Shown: positions 7,146 through 14,194, counted from the stretch's first letter. The stretch is DNA of 16,717 bases from CAYMKL01 sp964390805 (GCA_964390805.1 CAYMKL010000141.1:1-16717), one strand, 5' to 3'. Notes: a model not told the origin generated them from the letters alone. Translations and numbers: made by a program.

Positions 7146-7158
7146 TGACACAGTGTCA
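7146..7158. promoter_or_regulatory. Perfect 13-bp palindrome replacing the -35 box
   Basis: TGACAC-A-GTGTCA is a perfect inverted repeat. It is centred 20 nt upstream of the -10 at 7172, so it covers the place where a -35 hexamer would lie (7149-7154, which itself is non-consensus). This arrangement is expected of an activator that replaces -35 contacts, or of a repressor that blocks them. The adjacent LAL protein is the obvious candidate, although that link is inference. Confidence 0.6.
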
Positions 7159-7168
7159 CCCTCTTTTC

Positions 7169-7177
7169 TGTTATACT
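7169..7177 (+). promoter_or_regulatory. Extended -10 of the export operon promoter
   Basis: TG-T-TATACT (7169-7177) is a near-consensus extended -10 with no recognisable -35 at 17 nt spacing. The leader to ATG 7268 would be about 85 nt. I see no other promoter of this quality before 14204, so it may drive the whole cluster. Confidence 0.6.
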
Positions 7178-7267
7178 TTGCATAGAAGGGGAACAGGATG
7201 TTCCTCGAGAGAAGCTAGAGTACTGGGTAAGGGAGATAGTGAAACACATTATGCGAGGAGGATGATC

Positions 7268-8791
7268 ATGTCAAAAGAACGAGTAAGTACCACAATGCAA
7301 ACGGACCGCTGGCCCTATCTTTGGTTGGCAATCGGAACCATACTCACGCTGTTTGCCAGTGGCCGGTGGGCCATCCCTTTGGCCGCCTGGCTGGGTCCAG
7401 TGTTCATGATCCGCTTTGTGCGCACGCAAAAGGTCTTTCGAGGGTTCATCCTGGTCTGGCTTGCCACCTACGTGACGACTGTGATCACGTGGTGGGGCAT
7501 GATGCCGCTCCCATTACCCGTTTATCTCGTCCTGATGGCGATCAGCACGTTGACCGTCGCCGGCCTGGCCTACCTGGCCGACCGGCTGCTGGCACCCCGA
7601 CTGAAGGGCTTTGCCGCCACGCTCATCTTTCCCCTGGCGGGGACGGCGTTGGAGTTCCTTGGTATGACGACCAGCCCGGTGGGCAGTTTTGGCGCGGCGG
7701 CTTACACTCAATATGGCAACCTGGCCCTGATGCAACTGCTATCGCTCACCGGGATGTGGGGATTCCCTTTCCTGATGGGCTGGTTCGCCTCGGTCGTCAA
7801 CTGGGCCTGGGAGCGCTCCTTCGACTGGCCGGCCATCCGGCGTGGCGCCGCGCTCTACGCTGGCATCATCCTGCTGGTGATGGTCTACGGCAGTGCCCGT
7901 TTGGTTTTCTCTCCGGTGCAGGCTGGCACCGTCAGGGTTGCTAGCCTGACCGCGGCTCAGATTGACGATGAAGGACCGATCTCGTTGAAAGATGATAGAG
8001 AGGGTTTCCGCCGCAGGGCGAGCGATGTTCGCGATCGCTACTTCGAACAGACGATCCGCGAAGCCCGTGCGGGGGCCAAGATCGTGCTTTGGCCAGAGGG
8101 AGCAAGCGTCGGTTTCGAGGAGGACGAGGCCACGCTGATCGCCCGCGGCAAGGAAGTGGCTGCCCAGGAAGGCATCTACCTGGCCATGCCACTATTCACG
8201 ATCTACGAGGAGCCCAATCGGCTCCCCGAGAACAAGCTCATCGTCGTAGACCCTGCCGGCGATACCGTGCTGGAACATCTCAAGTATGGCGCGGGTTTGC
8301 TTGAGGGGATCCGGCCCGGTGACCGCGTACTGCGCACCTTCGAGAGCCCATTTGGCACCATATCAGGCGTGATCTGCTGGGACGCCGATTTCCCGGCGAC
8401 CGTCAGCCAGGCGGGCCGCAATGGCACCGACATCTTGTTGGTGCCCAGCAACGACCTGCGCGAGATCGATCCGATGCACACGCAAATGGCCGTCTTCCGG
8501 GCCATCGAAAACGGTGTCTCGCTGGTCCGCCAGGCCAGCAACGGCTTGTCCATTGCGACGGACCCCTATGGGCGGGTGTTGGCGGCGATGGATCACTTCA
8601 CCGCCAGCGAACGGGTGATGGTGGCCCAGGTGCCCACCCAGGGTGTCTTCACCCTATACTCTGTCATCGGCGACCTGTTTGGCTGGCTGGCGGTGGTCGG
8701 GTTTGTGGTCATCGTTGTCTGGGGTGTGGTTCAGTGGCGCAAGGCCAGGCGCGCTGAATCCACCCAATCAGAGAGCCAGGCTCGGTCCTGA
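7268..8791 (+). CDS. Lnt-like apolipoprotein N-acyltransferase (nitrilase superfamily)
   Basis: A 507-residue membrane protein with the Lnt layout. About seven membrane segments occupy residues 16-213, an extracytoplasmic nitrilase (CN_hydrolase) domain spans about 220-455, and a final membrane segment lies at 465-488. The Glu-Lys-Cys triad is visible as E277 (VLWPEGAS), K339 (EHLKYGAG) and C370 (GVICWDADFP), corresponding to E267, K335 and C387 of E. coli Lnt, and the length is close to the E. coli protein. Lnt transfers an acyl chain from phospholipid to the N-terminal Cys of lipoproteins. Two positions differ from the classical enzyme: the C-Y-E block is C-W-D, and the FGE loop after the Lys is replaced by LLEG. 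The acceptor may therefore be unusual. Start is ATG 7268, with AGGAGG at 7256-7261 and 6-nt spacing. It is the first gene of the export operon. Confidence 0.82.
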   Translation: MSKERVSTTMQTDRWPYLWLAIGTILTLFASGRWAIPLAAWLGPVFMIRFVRTQKVFRGFILVWLATYVTTVITWWGMMPLPLPVYLVLMAISTLTVAGLAYLADRLLAPRLKGFAATLIFPLAGTALEFLGMTTSPVGSFGAAAYTQYGNLALMQLLSLTGMWGFPFLMGWFASVVNWAWERSFDWPAIRRGAALYAGIILLVMVYGSARLVFSPVQAGTVRVASLTAAQIDDEGPISLKDDREGFRRRASDVRDRYFEQTIREARAGAKIVLWPEGASVGFEEDEATLIARGKEVAAQEGIYLAMPLFTIYEEPNRLPENKLIVVDPAGDTVLEHLKYGAGLLEGIRPGDRVLRTFESPFGTISGVICWDADFPATVSQAGRNGTDILLVPSNDLREIDPMHTQMAVFRAIENGVSLVRQASNGLSIATDPYGRVLAAMDHFTASERVMVAQVPTQGVFTLYSVIGDLFGWLAVVGFVVIVVWGVVQWRKARRAESTQSESQARS

Positions 8792-8853
8792 CCGACAGCC
8801 GGATAAAACGTGTTAGCCTGCGTCCTGCAAATGCGCTAATAAACGCGGTGGCC

Positions 8854-8910
8854 ATGGCACCTATTTTTGGAGCCCCAAATTACTCAGTCGAAAGGAGAGA
8901 TGTACTATGA
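8854..8910 (+). CDS. Possible 18-residue leader peptide coupled to the CPBP gene
   Basis: ATG 8854 opens a frame encoding MAPIFGAPNYSVERRDVL. Its TGA (8908-8910) overlaps the CPBP start ATG (8907-8909) in an ATGA arrangement, and the CPBP ribosome binding site lies inside it. GTG 8848 is an alternative start. The upstream ribosome binding site is poor (GGTGG only 2-3 nt away). It could be a coupling leader or chance. Confidence 0.25.
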   Translation: MAPIFGAPNYSVERRDVL

Positions 8911-9836
8911 ACACCAATCAATCATCCACACAGGAAGTAGAAGCCCCCCGCGCAGAACTGACCGCTCTGGCCTGGGTTGCGATCTTCATCGGGAGCATGG
9001 CGCCGACGATCATCCTTCGCCTGTTCGTGCCGGCTGGACCGGCAGAACCGGTCGTGCCCTCCTGGCTTGTCTGGACGCAGGTGGTAGCTCTGGCGGTGTT
9101 GTGGGCGGTGACCTGGGTATGGCCTACCGTGAAGCCATTGCGCGGCTTGATCCTGGCGCTGCTCGCCTTCTGGGTCGGGGCATTCCTCAGTTCCTTCGCA
9201 TTGGAGAGCGCAGCCTGGTCGAACTGGGTGGAGCAGGCCTCCTGGGGGGTAGCGTTAGTGGCTACTAGGTTGGGGACCCACCTGATCCCGGTCGTGCTCA
9301 TGGCGTTAACCCTGATCGGCAGCGGAATCGGACGGCGAGAGCTGTTCCTTGTCCGTGGGAACCCCAGCGCACCCGCTCAGCCAAGTCGCTTGCTGCTTCT
9401 GAAAGAATCCAAGCCGTGGAACCGCGTCGCCCGCGACTTCCTGCTGGTTTACGTCACCATCACGGCGATCGTTGTGTGGCTAGATGTCCGCCCGGATGTG
9501 AGCCAGATTCCCCGAGCATTGATCTTTCTCCCGGCCGTTGTCATCGCGGCAGTCATCAACGCGCTTGCAGAGGAATTTCAGTTCCGCTCGATGCTGTTGT
9601 CCCGCCTAGAGTCGGTGGTGAGACCCGGGCAGGCCATCCTGATGACCTCGGTGCTGTTCGCCAGCCTACATTACTACACTGGCACGCCCAGCGGTCCCGC
9701 CGGTGCGCTGGTGGTCGCGTTTCTGGGCTGGGTGGCTGCGAAGAGCGTGATCGAAACCCGGGGCTTGGTCTGGGCGTTTTTGATGCACTTTCTTGCGGAC
9801 TTCGTCATTTACGCCTTTTGGGCGATGTCAGCCTGA
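8907..9836 (+). CDS. CPBP family intramembrane metalloprotease
   Basis: A 309-residue multi-spanning protein of the CAAX-protease/bacteriocin-processing (CPBP, Abi) family. The three signature motifs are intact: EEFQFR (E222, E223, R227), FASLH (H255) and HFLAD (H294, D298), all in the C-terminal half among the last membrane segments. Hydrophobic segments are near 22-40, 53-72, 78-98, 112-138, 176-192, 203-220, 243-256, 264-280 and 286-305. Members cleave membrane-embedded peptides or act as bacteriocin self-immunity and maturation factors. Start is ATG 8907, with AAGGAG at 8892-8897. It lies between the Lnt-like gene and an ABC exporter, which suggests processing of an exported or membrane-anchored peptide, but I could not find a precursor-peptide gene in the cluster. 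Confidence 0.9.
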   Translation: MNTNQSSTQEVEAPRAELTALAWVAIFIGSMAPTIILRLFVPAGPAEPVVPSWLVWTQVVALAVLWAVTWVWPTVKPLRGLILALLAFWVGAFLSSFALESAAWSNWVEQASWGVALVATRLGTHLIPVVLMALTLIGSGIGRRELFLVRGNPSAPAQPSRLLLLKESKPWNRVARDFLLVYVTITAIVVWLDVRPDVSQIPRALIFLPAVVIAAVINALAEEFQFRSMLLSRLESVVRPGQAILMTSVLFASLHYYTGTPSGPAGALVVAFLGWVAAKSVIETRGLVWAFLMHFLADFVIYAFWAMSA

Positions 9837-10036
9837 CGGCCCTGGGAGAGAAAACGCTGAGCGGCTCCACCACCGTCCTGGGCGTCATCTCATTGATCGG
9901 CGGCGTGATGCAGTTGTTTGGCATGCCCACCCTCGAGGGGGCGATCGTGCTCATCGTCCTCGTCCTCGGCGGCTACCTGATCCTCAAACCGTGGTTCGAA
10001 AAGCGGCAGCTTTTTGGGAAGGCCGAGGAAAGCTAA
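9818..10036 (+). CDS. Small membrane protein overlapping the CPBP 3' end
   Basis: A frame running to TAA 10034-10036 encodes about 72 residues if TTG 9818 is used; it overlaps the last 19 nt of the CPBP gene in another frame. The peptide has a hydrophobic stretch, TTVLGVISLIGGVMQLFG, then an acidic turn and a clear membrane helix, GAIVLIVLVLGGYLILKPWF, followed by a charged tail (EKRQLFGKAEES). This pattern is protein-like and the codons keep a high third-position GC. No ribosome binding site clearly marks the start; GTG 9905 and ATG 9908 are internal alternatives that would leave little more than one helix. It could be translated by reinitiation after the CPBP stop, or a frameshift could fuse it to the protease. 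Function unknown. Confidence 0.5.
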   Translation: MGDVSLTALGEKTLSGSTTVLGVISLIGGVMQLFGMPTLEGAIVLIVLVLGGYLILKPWFEKRQLFGKAEES

Positions 10037-10075
10037 CAGGACATATCATTCGCACAGAAAGAAAGGAGTAAACCA

Positions 10076-11086
10076 ATGTCTGCCATTCTAGAAGTAGACA
10101 ACCTTGTCAAGAAGTACGGCGACTTCGAAGCGGTCAAAGGGATCAGCTTCTCGGTCGAAGAAGGAGAGGTGTTCGGCCTGCTGGGACCCAACGGCGCCGG
10201 CAAGACCCAGACCATCTCCATGCTGACCGGCGTCATTCCGCCCACGTCGGGCACGGCGCGCATCGGCGGCTACGACATCACCACCCAGATGGCTCCAGTC
10301 AAGAAGATCAACGGGCTGGTGCCCCAAGACCTGGCCCTCTACCCCACCCTCAGCGCCCGCGCCAACCTGAACTTCTTCGGGCGCATCTATGGCCTGGGCG
10401 GCAAGGAGCTCAGAGAGCGCGTGGACGACGTGCTGCGCATCGTCGCCCTCACCGAGCGCGCCGACGAGGCCATCGAGAAGTACTCAGGGGGAATGAAGCG
10501 CCGCATCAACATCGCCGCTGGCCTGCTCCACCAGCCCAAGCTGCTGTTCCTCGACGAGCCCACCGTCGGCGTGGACCCCCAGAGCCGCAACCACATCTTC
10601 GAGAGCGTGATGCGCCTCAACCGCGAGCGGGGCATGAGCATCGTCTACACCAGCCACTACATGGAAGAGGTGGAGCTGCTCTGCAACCGGGTGGCCATCA
10701 TTGACGAGGGGGAGATCATCGCCCTGGACACCATCAAGAATCTCATCGCCCTGCTGGGCGGCGGCGTGATTCACGTGGGCCTGCCGCAGGCGGACGACGC
10801 GCTCCTGGCACAGCTCGCGGCGCTCCCGGCGGTCCAGGAAGCGACGCTGGTGCCGAGGCCCGTTGCCCCGCCCCTGGCCGAGGGCGAGGAGCCTGAGGTC
10901 AAGGAGAGCGAGCGGGTGGCTGCTGGGGAGGTGGTCAAGGTCGTGGCCCAGCACAGCCAGCAGGCCATCGTCAACGTCATCGGCTTCCTCAACGAGCAGG
11001 ACATCACCCTCACCTCGCTGGAGATCCTGGAGCCCAACCTGGAGAGCGTCTTCCTGCACCTGACGGGGAAGAAGCTGAGGGAATAG
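10076..11086 (+). CDS. ABC transporter ATP-binding protein (ABC-2 exporter)
   Basis: A 336-residue ATPase of the drug/polysaccharide-export type. Walker A is GPNGAGKT (37-44), the Q-loop Gln is Q84 (LVPQDLALYP), the signature is YSGGMKRR (136-143), Walker B with catalytic Glu is LLFLDEPTVGVDP (E161), and the H-loop is TSHYMEE (H194). All are intact, although the residue after the Walker A Thr is Gln (GKTQ) where Thr is usual. About 100 residues after the nucleotide-binding domain form an extension with a Pro/Glu-rich linker (near 264-282) and a conserved-looking end, LEILEPNLESVFLHLTGKKL, as in CcmA/DrrA-type ATPases. Start is ATG 10076 after AAAGGAG. It should pair with the two permeases downstream and energise export. 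Confidence 0.95.
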   Translation: MSAILEVDNLVKKYGDFEAVKGISFSVEEGEVFGLLGPNGAGKTQTISMLTGVIPPTSGTARIGGYDITTQMAPVKKINGLVPQDLALYPTLSARANLNFFGRIYGLGGKELRERVDDVLRIVALTERADEAIEKYSGGMKRRINIAAGLLHQPKLLFLDEPTVGVDPQSRNHIFESVMRLNRERGMSIVYTSHYMEEVELLCNRVAIIDEGEIIALDTIKNLIALLGGGVIHVGLPQADDALLAQLAALPAVQEATLVPRPVAPPLAEGEEPEVKESERVAAGEVVKVVAQHSQQAIVNVIGFLNEQDITLTSLEILEPNLESVFLHLTGKKLRE

Positions 11087-11089
11087 GGA

Positions 11090-11168
11090 ATTCGTAAACT
11101 CGTAAACTCGAAATTCGTAGACTCGAACCCCCGAATCTACGAATGTACGAATCTACGAGTCTACGAGC
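11090..11168. repeat. Short-period inverted repeat between ATPase and first permease
   Basis: The left arm (11091-11126) is made of 8-nt units of the TCGTAAAC type. The right arm (11132-11167) is made of GAATCTAC/GAGTCTAC units. The arms are reverse complements with a few mismatches, separated by a run of C. It begins 4 nt after the ATPase stop and ends about 16 nt before the next ribosome binding site, so it would form a large hairpin in the operon mRNA. Confidence 0.75.
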
Positions 11169-11196
11169 CCCGAACCCATGAATAAGGAGTGAATTG

Positions 11197-12456
11197 ATGA
11201 AAGCACTAAGCATTGCGTGGAAAGACCTACAGATCCTGCTCAAAGATCGTGGCTCGGTGGTCTTGCTGTTCCTGGTGCCGATGGTGTTCATCTTTATCTT
11301 CAGCGGCGCCCTGGGTGCACTCAGCCAGGAGGCAGAAGACAAGCTGATCCCTCTGCCGGTCGTCAACCTCGACCCAGACGGCGCAGCAGCCCAGGCATTG
11401 ATTGACAACCTCAACGCGGCTGGCGGCGTGGAAGTGATCCTGACCGAGCGGGCCAAAGCCCAGGCCATGCTGGAGGCTGACCCCAGAGAAATAGATCGGG
11501 CGTTGACGATTCCGGCTGATTTCACGAGCGGCGTCGAGGCTGGCCATCTGGTCACGCTGCGGCTGGTCAGTCACCCAGAGGCCAGCGAGACCGAGAGCGA
11601 AGCTGTGCGGCTGGTGATCGAAGGCGTGGCCCAGGGCCTGGCCCTGCAAACCCAGCTCATCGCCAGCCTGGAGCGAATGGCCGACATGCAGGCGGCAACA
11701 CCGGCCGAAGAGCAGGCCTTCACCAAGGAACGCATCGTCGCTCAGGCCCGCAGCCAGTTCGAGGCGGCCCAAACCATCCCGCTGGTGGCCGTGGCGAAGA
11801 CAATGCCGGGGCAATTGGGCCAGCAGGAAGAGCCGACGCCCTTTAACGCCGTCCAGGTGCAAGTGGCTGGCTTTGCCATTCTCTTCGTCTTCCTGACGGG
11901 CCAGAACACAGCCCGCTCGATCTTTGAGGAGAAGAAGGCCGGCAGCTTCCGTCGCCTGTTGGCTGCCCCCATGAGCAAGGCGACCATACTGCTCGGAAAG
12001 ACGCTGCCCAACTTCGTCACGGCGTTGGTCCAGATAGTGGTGATCTTCTGCTTCGGCGTCTTCGTCCTACCCCTGCTCGGGCTAGACCGGCTGACACTGG
12101 GCAGAGACCCGTTGGCGCTGATCCTGGTATCGCTGCTGGTTGCGCTCTGCTCCAGCGCCGTGGGCATCCTCATCGCTGCCCTGGCCCGTACCGAAGGCCA
12201 GATCGGCGGTCTGGGCACCCTGCTGCTGTGGGGCATGGGCATCGTGGGCGGCTCCATCGTGCCACTGTACCTGGTTGACGACCCGTTCATCAGCGGTTTG
12301 GGCCGCATCGTGCCCATCCACTGGGCTAACCAGGCCTACTATGGCCTGATGGTCCGTGGCCAGGGTCTCGCCGACGTCACGACCGAGATGCTGGCCTTGC
12401 TGGGCTTCACAGTGGCGTTTTTCGCTATCGCCCTGTGGAAGTTCGACTTTGATTGA
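11197..12456 (+). CDS. ABC-2 type permease, first subunit
   Basis: A 419-residue exporter permease. It has one N-terminal membrane segment (about 20-42) preceded by the typical amphipathic start ALSIAWKDLQILLKDRG, then a large extracytoplasmic domain (about 43-215), then five membrane segments (near 218-236, 270-295, 306-330, 335-358 and 396-413). The cytoplasmic FEEKKAGSFRRLLAAPMS (243-260) is the conserved ABC-2 loop that contacts the ATPase, and PIHWANQAYYGL (373-384) is typical near the end. This is the ABC2_membrane_3, YbhS/YbhR-like architecture. Start is ATG 11197 with AAGGAG at 11184-11189; the TTG just before it is not needed. It probably forms a heterodimer with the second permease and works with the ATPase encoded at 10076. 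Confidence 0.92.
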   Translation: MKALSIAWKDLQILLKDRGSVVLLFLVPMVFIFIFSGALGALSQEAEDKLIPLPVVNLDPDGAAAQALIDNLNAAGGVEVILTERAKAQAMLEADPREIDRALTIPADFTSGVEAGHLVTLRLVSHPEASETESEAVRLVIEGVAQGLALQTQLIASLERMADMQAATPAEEQAFTKERIVAQARSQFEAAQTIPLVAVAKTMPGQLGQQEEPTPFNAVQVQVAGFAILFVFLTGQNTARSIFEEKKAGSFRRLLAAPMSKATILLGKTLPNFVTALVQIVVIFCFGVFVLPLLGLDRLTLGRDPLALILVSLLVALCSSAVGILIAALARTEGQIGGLGTLLLWGMGIVGGSIVPLYLVDDPFISGLGRIVPIHWANQAYYGLMVRGQGLADVTTEMLALLGFTVAFFAIALWKFDFD

Positions 12457-12485
12457 CGTGAGCTGTGAAGGTGTATCGAGAGGCG

Positions 12486-12587
12486 GCTTGCGTATCCATT
12501 AGCGTCAACCTAAGGCTCAAAGGCCCGTCCCCGGGCCGCCCCGGGGACGGGGCTCAGAGCTCACGTTGACACAAATGCTTGCGTATC
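12486..12587. repeat. Hairpin element bracketed by 11-bp direct repeats
   Basis: GCTTGCGTATC occurs at 12486-12496 and again at 12577-12587. Between them lies a stable hairpin: GGCCCGTCCCCGG (12522-12534) pairs with 12541-12553 apart from one bulged G and one mismatched end base, and an outer pair GTCAAC (12504-12509) with GTTGAC (12565-12570) encloses it. The 151-nt gap between the permeases is otherwise empty. The layout resembles a small inserted element with a duplicated target, or a hairpin that tunes expression of the second permease. Confidence 0.55.
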
Positions 12588-12607
12588 ATATCCGAAGGGA
12601 GACACTC

Positions 12608-13873
12608 ATGAATGTAATATCCAACACCTTAGCGGTGGCAGGCAAAGAGTTGCAGGTCTTGTTCAAGGATCGGGGGAATCTGGTCGTGCTCTTCCTGATG
12701 CCCTTGCTCATCGCCTCCTTCATGAGCCAGATCGGCGGCCTGATGGACCCGCCCGGCGAGGAAGCACCCGAAATCAAGGTTAACGTTTGCGTCGTGAACC
12801 AGGATGCCGGGCCGTATGGTGAAAGGGTAGTTGACGCCTTGCACGATATCGAGGTGCTGGCTATCAATACCCTGAACACGCCTGAGGCGGCGGACCGGCA
12901 GGTGGCCGACGGCGAGGCTTCAGCCGCCATCATCGTACCAGCCGATTTCAGCCAGAACATCAACGCCCACCAGCCCACCCGGGTGCAGGTGATCGTGGAC
13001 CCGGTTCAGACTGAGGCTGCGGGCATCGTGGCCGGGATCATGAACCAGGTCGTGGGCGAAGTCAACCTGTGGGGCGAGATCAGCTACGGGATCAGGGCGG
13101 TGCTGGACGAGTCGGGCGCCCTGGAAGGAGCGACGGCTGAAATGCGTCGGGCGGTGGAGGCGCAAACACTGGGCGTGATCATGACCCAGTTGGCAGAGAT
13201 GCGGCAGAGTCCGGCGATCGCTGTCAGAAGCGAGGATCTAGAAGGAGTCGAAACGCGAGAGCCGTTTAACCCCGCCAGCTTCAACATGCCGTCCATGACG
13301 ACGATGTTCGCCTTTTTCCTGGTGGGAAGCATCGCCACCGGGGTCTTGGCAGAAAAGGAGAGCGGCGCCTTCCGTCGCTTGCTGGCTTCACCGATCCGCC
13401 CAGGCTCCATCATCGCGGGCAAGATGCTGGCCCATATACTGATCGTCGTCTTGCAGGCGCTGTTGATGCTTGGCGTCGGTAGGCTCGTCTTCGGCATGGC
13501 CCTGGGCAATTCGCCGCTGGCGCTGCTGCTGCTCACGCTGGCACTGGCGCTGTCGGCGACGGCCTTGGGCATGGTGCTGGCAACCGTCGCCCGAACGTCC
13601 CAGCAGGCTGAGTCGCTTGGCGTGATCATCCCGCTCATCCTCGCCGGGGTTGGCGGCTGCATTGCCATCGGTGGGTTCTTCTTCCGTGCGAAGGGCACGT
13701 TCATTTACTACCTGGCCAATCTCACACCCCACGGGCACGCACTAGAGGGTTACCTCAGGCTATTCGCTGAGGGCGCCGGTCTCGCCGATGTCCTGCCTCA
13801 GATCGGCGTGCTGACCGGCATGGGCGTCGTCTTCTTCCTGATCGCGACATGGCGCTTCAAGTTCGAGCAGTAG
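12608..13873 (+). CDS. ABC-2 type permease, second subunit
   Basis: A 421-residue paralogue of the preceding permease, with the same layout. The amphipathic start ISNTLAVAGKELQVLFKDRG leads into a first membrane segment (about 24-42), then comes an extracytoplasmic domain (about 45-225), then membrane segments near 228-247, 272-296, 302-326, 336-358 and 396-415. The ATPase-contacting loop is AEKESGAFRRLLASPIRPGS (248-267), and NLTPHGHALEGYLRL (371-385) replaces the first subunit's PIHWANQAYYGL. Start is ATG 12608 with AGGGAG at 12596-12601; an earlier in-frame TTG at 12566 lies inside a hairpin and is less likely. Sequence divergence from its partner suggests a heterodimeric channel rather than a recent duplication. 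Confidence 0.92.
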   Translation: MNVISNTLAVAGKELQVLFKDRGNLVVLFLMPLLIASFMSQIGGLMDPPGEEAPEIKVNVCVVNQDAGPYGERVVDALHDIEVLAINTLNTPEAADRQVADGEASAAIIVPADFSQNINAHQPTRVQVIVDPVQTEAAGIVAGIMNQVVGEVNLWGEISYGIRAVLDESGALEGATAEMRRAVEAQTLGVIMTQLAEMRQSPAIAVRSEDLEGVETREPFNPASFNMPSMTTMFAFFLVGSIATGVLAEKESGAFRRLLASPIRPGSIIAGKMLAHILIVVLQALLMLGVGRLVFGMALGNSPLALLLLTLALALSATALGMVLATVARTSQQAESLGVIIPLILAGVGGCIAIGGFFFRAKGTFIYYLANLTPHGHALEGYLRLFAEGAGLADVLPQIGVLTGMGVVFFLIATWRFKFEQ

Positions 13874-13891
13874 CACCTCAGGATGTGGCCT

Positions 13892-14119
13892 ATGCAAAAC
13901 GTAAAGATCCGGGTGAAGGGGCAGATTGACGAGCACTGGTCCGATTGGCTCGAAGGCTTGACGATCACGCACACCGACCAGAACGAAACCGTTCTAACCG
14001 GCCCCATCGTTGACCAGGCAGCGCTGCATGGCCTGTTGGCCAAGCTGCGAGACATGGCCTTGCCGATTGTGTCGGTGAACCTTTCGGAGGAGGCAGATCA
14101 GGAGACTGCGACAGAATAG
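13892..14119 (+). CDS. Conserved small protein of unknown function, last gene of operon
   Basis: A 75-residue soluble protein beginning MQNVKIRVKGQIDEHWSDWL and continuing through GLTITHTDQNETVLTGPIVD and QAALHGLLAKLRDMALPIVS. From memory, similar short proteins (a strand, an xxHWSxWxxGL segment, then T.L.G...DQAALHGLL.K.RD) are widespread in Chloroflexota and other phyla and are usually annotated as hypothetical. It looks like a small alpha-beta fold, perhaps a regulator or an ABM-like dimer subunit. ATG 13883 is also in frame but leaves no room for a ribosome binding site, whereas ATG 13892 has AGGA nine bases upstream. It follows the second permease by 18 nt and precedes the operon terminator, so it is probably co-transcribed with the exporter. 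Confidence 0.75.
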   Translation: MQNVKIRVKGQIDEHWSDWLEGLTITHTDQNETVLTGPIVDQAALHGLLAKLRDMALPIVSVNLSEEADQETATE

Positions 14120-14157
14120 CCCGCTGCAAGACCCTACAACTAACCCAAGCTTTCGTT

Positions 14158-14194
14158 CCCCCGCAGGCTCGTCGAGTCTGCGGGGGTGTTTTGT
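14158..14194 (+). terminator. Intrinsic terminator of the export operon
   Basis: CCCCCGCAG (14158-14166) and CTGCGGGGG (14178-14186) form a perfect 9-bp GC stem with an 11-nt loop, followed by TGTTTTGT. It lies 38 nt after the last operon gene and before an independent promoter. Confidence 0.88.

Noticed and set aside
10484..11059. A 191-codon minus-strand frame opposite the ABC ATPase.
   Set aside because: The ATPase motifs on the plus strand are complete, so the antisense frame is a shadow of biased codon use.
11090..11168. Regular short repeats that might suggest a CRISPR array.
   Set aside because: Units are only 8 nt with no unique spacers, and the two halves are inverted relative to each other.
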